A stretch of 64,000 nt of DNA from NCBI RefSeq assembly GCF_023822005.2, contig NZ_CP098806.1, forward strand, positions 6,074,501 to 6,138,500, in the 5' to 3' direction. This document shows positions 25,072-34,327 of the stretch, in pieces; position 1 is the stretch's first letter; every line of letters starts with the position of its first letter. The notes below the pieces were generated by a model that saw nothing but the letters and a program-made list of their open reading frames with translations, did not search any database and had not been told where the DNA came from. The position numbers and the translations under genes were made by a program. This DNA is from Dyadobacter fanqingshengii. GTDB taxonomy: Bacteria; Bacteroidota; Bacteroidia; Cytophagales; Spirosomataceae.

Positions 25072-26055
25072 ATGAATATAGGAGATAAAGTAAGACTTGT
25101 GCATGGACGGGAGGAAGGCGTTATTTATTCGTTTTTGCCCGGAAATATTGTTGAAATAGAAATCGAGGACGGATTTCGGATCCCGGTATTGCGGAACGAG
25201 ATCGTGACCATTTCACCCGTTGAGGGTCAGCGGCTTGTGAAGGAGCAGGATTCCAGGAAAATAGGGTCGCAGCAGGACATTATAGTGCCAAGAAACGCGC
25301 CGTTTGCAGAAAAGGGCATTTACCTGGCTTTCGTTGCCGTTAATGACCGCGCTGTAACAATGCATATCATTAATAATTCAGATTGGATTTTGCCGTTTAC
25401 TGCGGTCGCTATCAATGAGCAGGTCAGCACCGGTTTGGCCGGTGGCGTGCTGCAACCGCGTACTGCGCAGAAATTATCAGAGCTGATCATGAAGGATTTT
25501 GAAACATGGCCTGTGTTTGAATTCAAAATGCTCTATTACCGTGAAGGCAACCATCATTTGCCACAGCCTTTGACCAAAAAAGTCAAATGCAGGGCGCAGT
25601 CATTTTACAAAAATAAGGGCAAAGCGCCGGTGTTGGGAAAGGAAGCTTTCGTGTACCAGATTGACGAGGAAAATCCAAAAACGGAAGCCATTGCGAGCCC
25701 GGAGAATCTTTCCAATGATTTGAAAACAAGCTTAATGGGTGGTGGCAAAGCGGAAACTCCTGTTTTGGAAAAGCCCGGACAGGTTGTGGATCTGCACATT
25801 GAAAAACTGACTAAACATGTAGGGTCACTTTCTAATGACTCGATCCTGAAAACGCAACTTTCCGTATTTGAAAGCAGCCTTGAGTCTGCCATAGCGAATG
25901 GAATGGAGGAAATAACATTTATTCATGGTGCCGGAAGCGGGGTTTTACGGACTGAATTGCACAGGAGGCTAGGGAAGAACCAGCATGTAAATTATTTTAA
26001 AGACGCTCAAAAAGAAAAATTCGGCTACGGTGCAACCCTCGTTAAGATCAAATAA
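25072..26055 (+). CDS. DUF2027 protein with C-terminal Smr domain
   Basis: 327 residues. The N-terminus (NIGDKVRLVHGREEGVIYSF) is KOW/Tudor-like, the middle (IYLAFVAVNDRAVTMHIINN) is the DUF2027 part, and the last 90 residues are a small MutS-related (Smr) domain with VVDLHIEKLT and EITFIHGAGSGVLRTELHRR. Smr domains are nucleic-acid nucleases in MutS2 and ribosome-rescue factors, with DLH and HGxG as active motifs; both are present. The function of the DUF2027 fusion is unknown. Confidence 0.85.
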   Translation: MNIGDKVRLVHGREEGVIYSFLPGNIVEIEIEDGFRIPVLRNEIVTISPVEGQRLVKEQDSRKIGSQQDIIVPRNAPFAEKGIYLAFVAVNDRAVTMHIINNSDWILPFTAVAINEQVSTGLAGGVLQPRTAQKLSELIMKDFETWPVFEFKMLYYREGNHHLPQPLTKKVKCRAQSFYKNKGKAPVLGKEAFVYQIDEENPKTEAIASPENLSNDLKTSLMGGGKAETPVLEKPGQVVDLHIEKLTKHVGSLSNDSILKTQLSVFESSLESAIANGMEEITFIHGAGSGVLRTELHRRLGKNQHVNYFKDAQKEKFGYGATLVKIK

Positions 26056-27490
26056 GTGGCTCGTTAATTGCCTGAATGTATTGTTTGTGATGGCATTTGC
26101 ACTCAGCATATGGCAATGCCGTTCTAAAAACACTTCTCCAAAAGCGCCTATGGAAGAATATAAGTACTCTGATAATCAGATCCAGAATGAAAAGCATTTG
26201 TCTGTGCTGAATGTTCCGGTGGAGATCCCCATTTCCGAAATAGAGAATCAGATCAATGCGAAAATCAAGGGGTTGATATACGAGGACAACAGCTATGAGG
26301 ATGAAGATAATGACAATCTCAAAGCCAAAGTCTGGAAAATAAGCCCGATTAAGGTCGTTGCAATAGATTCCTCTTTTTTATTTGAAGTCCCTCTTAAAAT
26401 CTGGGTCAGTGCAGGTTACAAGATCAGTCCTTTGGGTATCACCATGTCCGGATATAAGGATACCGAGTTTTCCATCAAGATCAGGCTGATCTCCAAAATC
26501 GGTATCGCTTCCAATTGGGCTATCAAGTCTGAGACTTATGTGGACAGCTACGACTGGATCTCCGATCCAAACATTAAAGTTGCCGGCATTAACATTCCGA
26601 TCAAAAGCATGGCGAGTCGGCTTCTGAATAAAAATTTTGACAAGATAACACAGGCGATTGACGAGCAGGTGGCCAGCAACATTGAGCTTAAAAAGAATGC
26701 GGAACTGGCCTGGAACATTGCCCGTCAACCCGTTTTGTTGTCAAAGGAATTCGATACATGGCTGTCCATTGTGCCCACGTCGGTTGTAATGACACCTTTA
26801 CTAGCTAAAAACAACATTCTTCGATCCGTTATTGGTATTAAGGGCTACACGCAAACAATTACATCGGCAACCAAGCCAGCAATTCCTGCTGTTTTAAAAA
26901 TGCCGGACTTACAGATTGTGAACAAGGTTTCGGAGGATTTCAAGGTCGGATTGATCAGCGTAGTTTCTTATGCAGAGGCCGCTCGCCTGGCCACCGCGAA
27001 ATTTGCCGGAGAAAAATTTTCGTTCCTGGCCGGCCAGTATAATGTTGAGGTCACTTCCATTGATATGTATGGCCAAAACGAAAAGCTGGTGATAAAAGCG
27101 GGTTTAAAAGGGAGCATTAATGGTGACATTTACCTGAAAGGAGTGCCTTATTACGACCCGGTAACGCAGCAATTATCGCTTAAAGGCCTTGATTATGACT
27201 TGGATACGAAAAACTCTATTGTGAAAACGGCAGGTTGGCTTCTGCAAGGGCAATTTGGTCGGATGATGGAGCGGAAAATGGTTTTCCCAATGGGGGAGCA
27301 GATCGGTGATGCTAAAAAAACGATACAAAAAGCATTGTCAAATCTGAAAGTAACCGAGGGTGTCATTTTAAAGGGTAACTTAACGGATATTACACCGGAC
27401 AGAGTTTATTTAACACCGGAACACCTTTATTCTGTTGTATTTGCGAATGGAAATGTTAATCTGAAGGTCAACGGATTAAAGGGAATTTGA
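26030..27490 (+). CDS. DUF4403-family lipoprotein
   Basis: 486 residues if it starts at the GTG at 26030, overlapping the Smr gene by 26 bases. A later Met at 26090 would leave too short a signal. The lipobox-like LSIWQC (Cys at about 29) suggests an envelope lipoprotein. The body matches the style of the Bacteroidota DUF4403 family: LNVPVEIPISEIENQINAKI, then repeated beta-rich units and GWLLQGQFGRMMERKMVFPM near the end, recalling lipid-binding BPI/SMP-like folds. Function unknown. Confidence 0.75.
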   Translation: MQPSLRSNKWLVNCLNVLFVMAFALSIWQCRSKNTSPKAPMEEYKYSDNQIQNEKHLSVLNVPVEIPISEIENQINAKIKGLIYEDNSYEDEDNDNLKAKVWKISPIKVVAIDSSFLFEVPLKIWVSAGYKISPLGITMSGYKDTEFSIKIRLISKIGIASNWAIKSETYVDSYDWISDPNIKVAGINIPIKSMASRLLNKNFDKITQAIDEQVASNIELKKNAELAWNIARQPVLLSKEFDTWLSIVPTSVVMTPLLAKNNILRSVIGIKGYTQTITSATKPAIPAVLKMPDLQIVNKVSEDFKVGLISVVSYAEAARLATAKFAGEKFSFLAGQYNVEVTSIDMYGQNEKLVIKAGLKGSINGDIYLKGVPYYDPVTQQLSLKGLDYDLDTKNSIVKTAGWLLQGQFGRMMERKMVFPMGEQIGDAKKTIQKALSNLKVTEGVILKGNLTDITPDRVYLTPEHLYSVVFANGNVNLKVNGLKGI

Positions 27491-27548
27491 AACAAAATTT
27501 CGACAAAAATCCGCGTCTTTACCATAATTTTTTACTTTTAATAGTATA

Positions 27549-27585
27549 TTGACTGCTGATCGAAAGAAAGTATTTCTTAGCTTTG
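27549..27585 (+). promoter_or_regulatory. Promoter of the RNase P RNA gene
   Basis: TTG at 27549-27551 (in TTGAC) and TAGCTTTG at 27578-27585 match the Bacteroidota -33 TTG and -7 TAnnTTTG consensus, with the usual spacing. The predicted start at about 27590 agrees with the 5' end of the folded RNA. Confidence 0.75.
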
Positions 27586-27591
27586 TGGTCA

Positions 27592-28006
27592 GAGGAAAGG
27601 AATAAGCTGACCTACCGCTGCGGTTTCGGCCGAAGAGGAAAGTCCGGGCAGCAGAGAGCATCGTACTTCCTAACGGGAAGGCAGCAAGCCGGAGACGGAA
27701 TGCTGACAGCAAGTGCCACAGAAATTATACCGCCCTGGCATGTTTTTTATGTGTCACGGTAAGGGTGAAATGGTGGAGTAAGAGACCACCGCTCGTTGGG
27801 TGACCAACGAGGCAGGGTAAACCTTACGAGCTGAAAGATCAAATAGGTGTCAATCCGTGGGGCTGCTCGTCCCCGTCTTTCGGGACATTGACACGGGTAG
27901 ATCGTTAGAGGTTCCAGGTGACTGGAATCGTGGATAAATGGTAGGAGCTTGACATTGGCTTGCCAATGAAGAGTAACAGAATCCGGCTTACAGGCTTATC
28001 CTTTTT
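27592..28006 (+). ncRNA. rnpB: RNase P RNA (bacterial type A)
   Basis: The universally conserved P4 strand GAGGAAAGTCCGGGC is at about 27635-27649, and the matching 3' consensus CAGAATCCGGCTTA is at about 27978-27991. The ends pair: AAAGGAATAAGC (27596-27607) with GCTTATCCTTT (27994-28004), forming helix P1 with one bulge. The length of about 415 bases is normal. This ribozyme removes the 5' leader of tRNA precursors. The ends are estimates from the P1 helix. Confidence 0.95.
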
Positions 28007-28061
28007 CTGATTTTGAGTTAATTAAATAGTGAATATTTGAATCACATAACTGGTGTTTCCC

Positions 28062-29570
28062 ATGAAGAGAAAGAATCTTTACGTTGCTTTGATTTGTTTG
28101 TCCCTACTGAGTTTGAATACGTCTGCCCAAAATCGAACGTATGAAGGACCCAATAAAATGAACACCTGGTCTATCACAGGTTACGGGGGGATTACCAAAT
28201 TCTTCGGAGATTTAACAGAGTACAATGGCTTCAAACGCGGAGACAACGAAAAATTAACCGGAGGCTGGGGATTGTCCATCAACAAACAGCTTTCTCCTAT
28301 TTTCGGTGTTCAGATCGTTGGATTCAATGGCCGTCTGCAAGGTTCAAAAGCTGGCCACATTAGCTCATTATCAAATCATGAGTACAACGCTACATTTAAT
28401 AGCCCATCATTCGTTCAGGTTTCTTTGGACGGAACAGCCAATCTGAACCGTCTGTTATTCGGTTACAAGAAATTGCGCAGATGGAAAGTAGACGCGCATT
28501 TAGGTTGGGGTATCATTTACTACCACACGGATGTAGATTATATTAATGTTACGACTGGTGAAGAAAAGTCTTTTTCTACAAACACGGATGCCAGCTCGAA
28601 AACAGCCGGAGAGTGGGAACGTAATGGTTCTACTTATACACGTGAATGGGTAATGCCTGTGGGGCTGTCAGTACATTATGAGTTGACACCACGATTCGAT
28701 TTAGGCTTAGATTACACGCATAACTTTGTGAATACTGAAAAGTTGGATGCAACGGTTGGTGGATTAAGCGATTACTCAACACAACAGGGCATCTGGACAT
28801 TTCAAAAAGGTGAGTCAGGAAACGATGCTTACGGAATTGCGACCATCGCATTAACTTACAAACTGGGTAAGAATGCTGTAATGGCTAAAAAAGGTAAATA
28901 CGATGCAGGAAGCGGCCGTTACCACTTGCGTTGGGCTAATCCTCAGTCACTGATTCCAATTCCTTACAACCCAACAATGGAAGATGCAGATTCAATTGCA
29001 AAAGCAAACATGCCTAAGCCAGTTGATCCACGTCTTTACACAGATTCAGATGGAGACGGTGTAGCGGATCTTTTTGATAAAGAACCAAATACGCCAATCG
29101 GAAGCATCGTTTCAGGTGGTGGAGTTGCAATGGATCTTGATAAAATCATCAGAGATGCAATCAAAAACAACTTGCCAAAAGACGAATGCGAAGCATTGTT
29201 CAGCAACATCGAATTCGATACTGACAAAGCGATTATCCGCAATCCTTCGAAAGAAACTTTAAGCAAAGTAGTTGAGCTGCTGAACATGCGTACAAACTGC
29301 CGCATCGTTTTGGTTGGTCACACGGATGCACGTGCTTCGGACGCATACAACGTATCTCTTTCACGTCGTCGTGTTGATGCTGCCAAGCGCTTCCTGATCC
29401 GCGCCGGAATTACTGATCCTAGCCGTATCATCATAGAACATTACGGTGAGTATCGCCCAATCGCTGAGAACACAACAGTTGAAGGTTTGCAATCAAACCG
29501 TCGTGTTGAAATCAAGATCTTGCCAAATAACACGATTCGCTCAACATATCCTGCTGGTTTCCGCCCTTAG
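28062..29570 (+). CDS. OmpA-family outer-membrane protein
   Basis: 502 residues from ATG 28062 (an in-frame ATG nine bases earlier is also possible). A signal peptide (to about LNTSAQ) is followed by an N-terminal beta-barrel region of about 260 residues (ITGYGGITKFFGDLTEYNGF). Then comes a calcium-binding thrombospondin type 3-like repeat, DSDGDGVADLFDKEPNT, and a C-terminal OmpA peptidoglycan-binding domain with IEFDTDKAII, GHTDARASDAYNVSLSRRR and the final NRRVEIKI. It links the outer membrane to peptidoglycan. A strong terminator follows. Confidence 0.92.
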   Translation: MKRKNLYVALICLSLLSLNTSAQNRTYEGPNKMNTWSITGYGGITKFFGDLTEYNGFKRGDNEKLTGGWGLSINKQLSPIFGVQIVGFNGRLQGSKAGHISSLSNHEYNATFNSPSFVQVSLDGTANLNRLLFGYKKLRRWKVDAHLGWGIIYYHTDVDYINVTTGEEKSFSTNTDASSKTAGEWERNGSTYTREWVMPVGLSVHYELTPRFDLGLDYTHNFVNTEKLDATVGGLSDYSTQQGIWTFQKGESGNDAYGIATIALTYKLGKNAVMAKKGKYDAGSGRYHLRWANPQSLIPIPYNPTMEDADSIAKANMPKPVDPRLYTDSDGDGVADLFDKEPNTPIGSIVSGGGVAMDLDKIIRDAIKNNLPKDECEALFSNIEFDTDKAIIRNPSKETLSKVVELLNMRTNCRIVLVGHTDARASDAYNVSLSRRRVDAAKRFLIRAGITDPSRIIIEHYGEYRPIAENTTVEGLQSNRRVEIKILPNNTIRSTYPAGFRP

Positions 29571-29589
29571 GAATTGTTTAAGACATAGT

Positions 29590-29623
29590 AAAAAGGAAGG
29601 TAATCGATTACCTTCCTTTTTTT
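29590..29623. terminator. Strong palindromic terminator after the OmpA-family gene
   Basis: A perfect 32-bp palindrome, with arms AAAAAGGAAGGTAATC (29590-29605) and GATTACCTTCCTTTTT (29606-29621), followed by two more T residues. It is a textbook intrinsic terminator, probably bidirectional. Confidence 0.9.
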
Positions 29624-29656
29624 GTGGAAGCTGTTCCGGAATTCAGGAAATTCACT

Positions 29657-29664
29657 TACCTTTG
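29657..29664 (+). promoter_or_regulatory. -7 element of the rpsP promoter
   Basis: TACCTTTG matches TAnnTTTG exactly. A CTG at 29631-29633 sits at the distance expected for the -33 TTG. Transcription would start near 29670, leaving a 40-base leader before rpsP. Confidence 0.6.
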
Positions 29665-29712
29665 CACCCTGTTTAATTTAGGGACGAGCTCCCGATCATA
29701 ACAAATTCAATA

Positions 29713-30546
29713 ATGGCAGTTAAAATTAGGTTGGCGCGTCGTGGACGCAAGAAGAAGGCGATTTATGATATCGTAGTCGCAGATGCCAGAGCACCACGTG
29801 ATGGTCGCTTCATCGAAAAATTGGGTATCTACAACCCAGGTACAAACCCTGCTTCCATCGTTTTGGAATCAGACAAAGCAGTTGATTGGCTTTTGAAAGG
29901 TGCACAACCAACTGATACAGCACGGTCTATTTTGCAACACGAAGGTGTTATGCTTAAAAAACACTTGCAAGTAGGCGTTATCAAAGGTGCAATCACGCAA
30001 GAAGTTGCTGATTCACGTTTTGAAGAATGGAAAGGATCTAAAACAGATCGTAAAGCAACTGCTGCTGATTCCATAACACAGAAGAAAGATTCTGACAAAC
30101 AAGCTAGACTTGAAGCTGAGCGTAAAGTAAGCCAGACTCGTGCAGAAGCAATCGCTAAGAAAAACGCACCTCCTGTTGAAGAAGCTCCTGAAGTTGAAGA
30201 GGCGGAAGCGGCTGTTGACACAGTAACAGAAGAAGTTTCTAACGAAGTAGCGGCTGACGAAACAGCGGCTGACGAAACAGCGGTTGAGGAAACGGTAGCT
30301 GAGGAAGCGGCAGTTGCACCAGCACCTGTTGAAACGCCAGAAGCAGCTGCACCAGCACCAGTTGAAACTCCGGAAGTTGAAGCAGCGGCACCCGCACCAG
30401 CTGAAACGCCGGAAGTTGAAGCAGCAGCACCAGTTGAAGCTCCGGAAGCTGAGACTGCGACGCCAGTTGAAACTCCTGCGGCTGAGGCACCAGCATCTAC
30501 TGAAACTCCTGAAACGGATGAATCAGCAGAGAAAAAAGCTGAGTAA
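29713..30546 (+). CDS. rpsP: 30S ribosomal protein S16 with long acidic Ala/Pro/Glu repeat tail
   Basis: 277 residues. The S16 core ([40 protein letters not shown]) covers about residues 1-85; a Bacteroidota-type extension follows ([20 protein letters not shown]). From about 155 the protein is low-complexity and acidic: residues 155-200 are rich in VEE, ADET and VEET, and about 200-270 consist of imperfect PVETPE units. Escherichia coli S16 is 82 residues, so two thirds of this protein is appendix. S16 helps assemble the 30S body. Genes rimM and trmD follow, as usual. Confidence 0.95.
   Translation: MAVKIRLARRGRKKKAIYDIVVADARAPRDGRFIEKLGIYNPGTNPASIVLESDKAVDWLLKGAQPTDTARSILQHEGVMLKKHLQVGVIKGAITQEVADSRFEEWKGSKTDRKATAADSITQKKDSDKQARLEAERKVSQTRAEAIAKKNAPPVEEAPEVEEAEAAVDTVTEEVSNEVAADETAADETAVEETVAEEAAVAPAPVETPEAAAPAPVETPEVEAAAPAPAETPEVEAAAPVEAPEAETATPVETPAAEAPASTETPETDESAEKKAE
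30300..30525 (+). repeat. Imperfect tandem repeats coding PVETPE units in rpsP
   Basis: About six imperfect repeats of roughly 30-40 bases built around codons for Ala-Pro-Val-Glu-Thr-Pro-Glu, with third-base variation. Such arrays change length by slippage, so this tail probably differs among strains. Confidence 0.75.
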
Positions 30547-30567
30547 TTAGCTTCAAAATACATTGTT

Positions 30568-30600
30568 TATGAGTCTGTCGGTGATCCGTACAGACTCATA
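30568..30600 (+). terminator. Hairpin between rpsP and rimM
   Basis: TATGAGTCTGT (30568-30578) pairs perfectly with ACAGACTCATA (30590-30600), followed by TTGTTTTATAC. The T-run is broken, so it may be a weak terminator or attenuator that lowers rimM-trmD expression relative to the ribosomal protein. Confidence 0.6.
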
Positions 30601-30634
30601 TTGTTTTATACTTACACCATTATTTGATTAGCAG

Positions 30635-31198
30635 GTGACACAGGATAATTGTTATTTATTAGGTTATATCGTCCGCACACATGGAACAACGGGCAATGTT
30701 GTGATTTTCCTTGACGTGGATTATCCCGAAGAATATGAAGAGCTCGACGCAATTTACGTTGAAATAAAAGGAGAGCTGGTTCCATATTTTATAGAAAATT
30801 TCAACTTGCAAAAGCAGGCCAATGCAATTGTCAAGTTTGAGGATATTAATACAATAGAAAAAGCCCAGGCACTTGTTGGTAGCTCACTTTACCTCTCACT
30901 GGATGAATTGGAAGAGCTGAGTAATGAGGAGTTTTATTATCACGAGATCAAAGGCTTTACAGTTGTAGATCAAACAGCCGGCGAGCTTGGAACAGTGCGT
31001 GAAGTTTACTCGCTAAACGGCCAGGATCTGATCGCGATGGATTATCAGGGCGTAGAAGTGCTTATTCCAACGGCTGCTGACATTGTCTTGAAGGCCGACA
31101 AGGAGAACAAGCAACTGATGGTCAATCTGCCAGAAGGCTTATTGGAAGTATATCTTGACAATTCAGATTCTGAAAATACACCAGACGATGCGGATTGA
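30635..31198 (+). CDS. rimM: Ribosome maturation factor RimM
   Basis: 187 residues with a GTG start. The N-terminal RimM barrel opens with [20 protein letters not shown], and the C-terminal PRC-barrel contains [20 protein letters not shown] and [14 protein letters not shown]. RimM binds S19 and the head of the 30S subunit during assembly. It lies between rpsP and trmD and overlaps trmD by 11 bases. The C-terminus is acidic. Confidence 0.94.
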   Translation: MTQDNCYLLGYIVRTHGTTGNVVIFLDVDYPEEYEELDAIYVEIKGELVPYFIENFNLQKQANAIVKFEDINTIEKAQALVGSSLYLSLDELEELSNEEFYYHEIKGFTVVDQTAGELGTVREVYSLNGQDLIAMDYQGVEVLIPTAADIVLKADKENKQLMVNLPEGLLEVYLDNSDSENTPDDAD

Positions 31199-31865
31199 TA
31201 TTATAACGTGCGTTCCCAATCTACTGGATAGCTTTTTTGCGCATTCCATCCTTAAACGCGCCCAGCGAGGCGGTTTTGTAGAGGTGATGGTGCATGACAT
31301 CAGGGATTACTCGGTTAATAAGCACCGGACAATTGATGACTATGCATTTGGTGGAGGAGCTGGAATGGTGCTGCAAATTGAGCCGATTGCCCGTTGTATC
31401 CGCGGCCTGCAAAAGGAAAGGGAATATGAAGAAATCATTTATCTCACACCCGACGGTGAGCTAATGCAACAGCATATGGTGAACCAACTCTCTTTAAAAG
31501 GCAACATTATCATGTTATGTGGTCATTACAAAGGCGTTGATCAGCGTGTGCGGGATATGTTTATTACCAAAGAGGTTAGTATTGGCGACTATGTGCTGTC
31601 TGGGGGTGAACTGGCGGCAGCCGTACTTTCCGACGCCATTATCCGGTTGCTTCCGGGCGTTTTGAATGACGAAACTTCTGCATTAACCGACTCATTCCAA
31701 GATAACTTGCTGGCGCCGCCTGTCTACACCCGTCCTGCTGACTTTGAAGGGCATACGGTTCCTGAAATCCTGATGTCGGGGCACGAAGCTAAAATTGAGG
31801 AGTGGCGTTACGAGCAGTCCATTCATCGGACCAAAGAACGCAGGCCGGATTTGCTAAAACCTTAA
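31188..31865 (+). CDS. trmD: tRNA (guanine-37-N1)-methyltransferase TrmD
   Basis: 225 residues from the ATG at 31188, giving the usual N-terminus [20 protein letters not shown]; an upstream start would add 11 residues. The SPOUT trefoil-knot S-adenosylmethionine site is intact ([27 protein letters not shown]), as is the catalytic Asp region ALTDSFQ. It methylates G37 of tRNAs to prevent frameshifting. It overlaps rimM by 11 bases and the convergent acetyltransferase gene by four. The usual following rplS is absent. Confidence 0.95.
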   Translation: MRIDIITCVPNLLDSFFAHSILKRAQRGGFVEVMVHDIRDYSVNKHRTIDDYAFGGGAGMVLQIEPIARCIRGLQKEREYEEIIYLTPDGELMQQHMVNQLSLKGNIIMLCGHYKGVDQRVRDMFITKEVSIGDYVLSGGELAAAVLSDAIIRLLPGVLNDETSALTDSFQDNLLAPPVYTRPADFEGHTVPEILMSGHEAKIEEWRYEQSIHRTKERRPDLLKP

Positions 31866-32305
31866 AAATCAAGGCTGCAATTAATCCATTCGTTGTCGAA
31901 GTTGGTGCCGTATTTGCGGTAGAACCCAACGGCTGACGTATTCCAGTCCAGCACCTGCCATAGCATGCCTGTGCAGCCGGTTTGTTTGGCAGCAGCTACG
32001 GTTGCATCAAATAGTATCTTGCCAATACCATTGCCGCGCATGTCTTCGGTTACAATAATATCTTCCATATACAATCTCTTTCCCTTCCACGTCGAATAAC
32101 GGTAATAGTATAGCGACATGCCAATGATTTTGGAATCCGACTCGGCAACAAAGAAGTCATACAGCTTTTCATTATAGTCCCGGGTCATTTTTTCAACATT
32201 GTTGGTGACCTGGTTCAAGGCACGTTCATAAAGGGCCAGTTCTTTCACTAACTCAAAAATTGCTGGGATGTCTTCTATTTTTCCTTGGCGGGTTGAGATT
32301 GTCAT
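31862..32305 (-). CDS. GNAT acetyltransferase, diamine (SSAT-like) type
   Basis: 147 residues of the GNAT fold: [20 protein letters not shown] at the start, [20 protein letters not shown] in the middle, and the acetyl-CoA loop RGNGIGK with [10 protein letters not shown] before it. The [13 protein letters not shown] stretch is characteristic of the spermidine/spermine or thialysine acetyltransferase group. Substrate not proven. Its stop overlaps that of trmD by four bases in the opposite direction, leaving no room for a separate terminator. Confidence 0.82.
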   Translation of the reverse strand: MTISTRQGKIEDIPAIFELVKELALYERALNQVTNNVEKMTRDYNEKLYDFFVAESDSKIIGMSLYYYRYSTWKGKRLYMEDIIVTEDMRGNGIGKILFDATVAAAKQTGCTGMLWQVLDWNTSAVGFYRKYGTNFDNEWINCSLDF

Positions 32306-32352
32306 AATATCATTTATTTAATATTCTGAAAGAGGTTAAAATACACCATTTC

Positions 32353-33384
32353 CTACTGATTATCGGCGAAGTTTTCCCACTTTTCTAAAATAGTCTGAAA
32401 ATTTACTGGAAGCGCTGTGTCGAATTGCATCCACTCTTTTGTCTTGGGATGAATGAATCCGAGCGATTTAGCATGTAATGCCTGCCCGGGAAGCAGTTCG
32501 AAAAGGTTTGTTACCATGGCCTTATAGCTGCCATTCGACGGCCCACGCAGGATTTTGTCCCCACCATAAACCGTATCATTAAAAATTGGATGGCCGATGT
32601 GCTGCATATGCGCCCGGATCTGGTGCGTTCGTCCTGTTTCAAGATTGCATTGAATCAATGTCACATAACGGAGCGATTTGATTGTCTTATAATGTGTTAC
32701 TGCGTGTTTTCCCTGGCTTCCATCCGGGAAAATGTCCATCACGCGCCGGTCTCTTGCACTTCTCCCGATATGGCCAGTAATGGTGCCGGATTCCACTTTT
32801 GGCTCGCCCCAAATGAGTGCATTATAAGTCCTTTCAATGGTGTGATCTGAAAATTGTTTGGCTAAAAATGTCATCGCAAATTCTGTTTTTGCAATAACCA
32901 GCAAACCTGATGTGTCCTTATCAATGCGATGGACCAATCCGGGCCGTCCTTCGCCGTTTCTGCCCGTAGGAAGTTGCTGGAAGTGATAAACCAATGCATT
33001 AATGAGTGTTCCGGTCCAGTTTCCAAACGCTGGATGAACCACCATGCCGGTTGGCTTATTGACGATTAGCAACACTTCATCTTCATAAATAATGTCCAGC
33101 GGAATATTTTCGGGGATGATTTCGGTATCGCGCGGCGGTTCGGGAAGTGAGAGCGTGATGACATCCAGCGGTTTCACTTTATAACTCGCCTTGGTAATGT
33201 TGCCGTTCACCTTTACGGCTTCCGCATCAATTCCATTTTGTATTTTTGTCCGCGAAGCATTGGCCACATGGAGGCTCAAATATTTGTCCAGCCTGATTAA
33301 TCCCTGACCTTTGTCAGCAACAATTCTGTAATGTTCAAATAAATCATCTTCTTCTGAGGCAATCTCAATATTGTCTTCGGACAT
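32353..33384 (-). CDS. rluD: RluA/RluD-family 23S rRNA pseudouridine synthase
   Basis: 343 residues. An N-terminal S4 RNA-binding domain (about 30-90; LIRLDKYLSLHVANASRTKI) precedes the synthase domain with VNKPTGMVVHPAFGN and the catalytic motif HRIDKDTSGL (D155). Closing motifs include LETGRTHQIRAHM and GHPIFNDTVYGG. It converts uridines in helix 69 of 23S rRNA if it is the RluD orthologue, which the S4 domain and length favour. Confidence 0.9.
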   Translation of the reverse strand: MSEDNIEIASEEDDLFEHYRIVADKGQGLIRLDKYLSLHVANASRTKIQNGIDAEAVKVNGNITKASYKVKPLDVITLSLPEPPRDTEIIPENIPLDIIYEDEVLLIVNKPTGMVVHPAFGNWTGTLINALVYHFQQLPTGRNGEGRPGLVHRIDKDTSGLLVIAKTEFAMTFLAKQFSDHTIERTYNALIWGEPKVESGTITGHIGRSARDRRVMDIFPDGSQGKHAVTHYKTIKSLRYVTLIQCNLETGRTHQIRAHMQHIGHPIFNDTVYGGDKILRGPSNGSYKAMVTNLFELLPGQALHAKSLGFIHPKTKEWMQFDTALPVNFQTILEKWENFADNQ

Positions 33385-33424
33385 TCCAATTGGTCATTTA
33401 TTATAAACAAAAATATCAAAATAA

Positions 33425-34321
33425 GTGGATTTACTAAGTGCCGCGCTGCCAACCCCGATCCAGGAACTTTCCAACGCTATCACGCAAAAGGCCGGGATAA
33501 GGTTATATATCAAGCGCGACGACCTGATCCATCCAACCGTTTCCGGTAACAAATGGCGGAAACTGAAATACAATTTATCAGAAGCGCAATCGCAGAGGCA
33601 CACACACTTGCTAACATTTGGCGGCGCTTTTTCTAATCACTTATATGCAGTGGCAGCCGCCGGAAAAGCACTTGGCTTTGAAACAATTGGCATTGTACGA
33701 GGCGAGGAGCTGGCAGATAAGCTTTCACCGACATTGTTATTTTGCGAAAATCAGGGCATGCAGCTGCATTTCGTGTCGCGTGTTGAATATAAGCGCAAGA
33801 ATGCTGATGATTATTTGCAAGAGCTGGCAGTGAATTTTAATAATCCGTTTATAATCCCGGAAGGCGGAACGTCTGCATTTGCGTTAAAAGGCGTTGCGGA
33901 AATGGTGCCGGAAGTAATTGCGCAGCTAGGAAAAGCGCCAAATTACTTTGCTGTTGCGGCGGGTACGGGCGGGACTGCCGCAGGACTGCTGTCCGTCGGG
34001 GCAAATGTCCTTGCTTTTTCAGCATTGAAGGGTGGGGGATTTCTGGAACACGACATTGCTGACCTTCTTAACGGGCACTGTTCGATCAGCAACTTGCAGC
34101 TTTTTACAGATTATCATTTTGGTGGCTATGCCAAATGGACACCTGAGCTTATCGCATTTATGAATGAATTTCAGCAGGAGTTCGACATTCAGTTGGAGCA
34201 GGTTTACACGGCCAAAATGTTCTTCGGGCTCTTTGATCTGATCAGCAAAAAACACTTTCACAATGGTGAGACCATTGTTGCCGTGCACACGGGGGGAATG
34301 CAGGGGTTGCTTACAGTATAG
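33425..34321 (+). CDS. PLP-dependent 1-aminocyclopropane-1-carboxylate deaminase / D-cysteine desulfhydrase-like enzyme
   Basis: 298 residues with a GTG start. The cofactor lysine is K43 in SGNKWRKLKYNL, and the phosphate and substrate loop is FGGAFSNHLYA. PNYFAVAAGTGGTAAGLL binds the PLP phosphate. Members of this fold-type II group cleave D-cysteine to pyruvate, sulfide and ammonia, or deaminate ACC; the two are not safely separable here. Its stop is six bases from that of the convergent antiporter. Confidence 0.85.
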   Translation: MDLLSAALPTPIQELSNAITQKAGIRLYIKRDDLIHPTVSGNKWRKLKYNLSEAQSQRHTHLLTFGGAFSNHLYAVAAAGKALGFETIGIVRGEELADKLSPTLLFCENQGMQLHFVSRVEYKRKNADDYLQELAVNFNNPFIIPEGGTSAFALKGVAEMVPEVIAQLGKAPNYFAVAAGTGGTAAGLLSVGANVLAFSALKGGGFLEHDIADLLNGHCSISNLQLFTDYHFGGYAKWTPELIAFMNEFQQEFDIQLEQVYTAKMFFGLFDLISKKHFHNGETIVAVHTGGMQGLLTV

Positions 34322-34327
34322 CTGGAC

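Noticed and set aside
29829..30563. Long minus-strand open frame rich in Ser, Ala, Thr and Val opposite rpsP
   Set aside because: It is the antisense of the repeat-coded S16 tail; low-complexity coding repeats keep the opposite frames open. The rpsP start, core and operon position are decisive.
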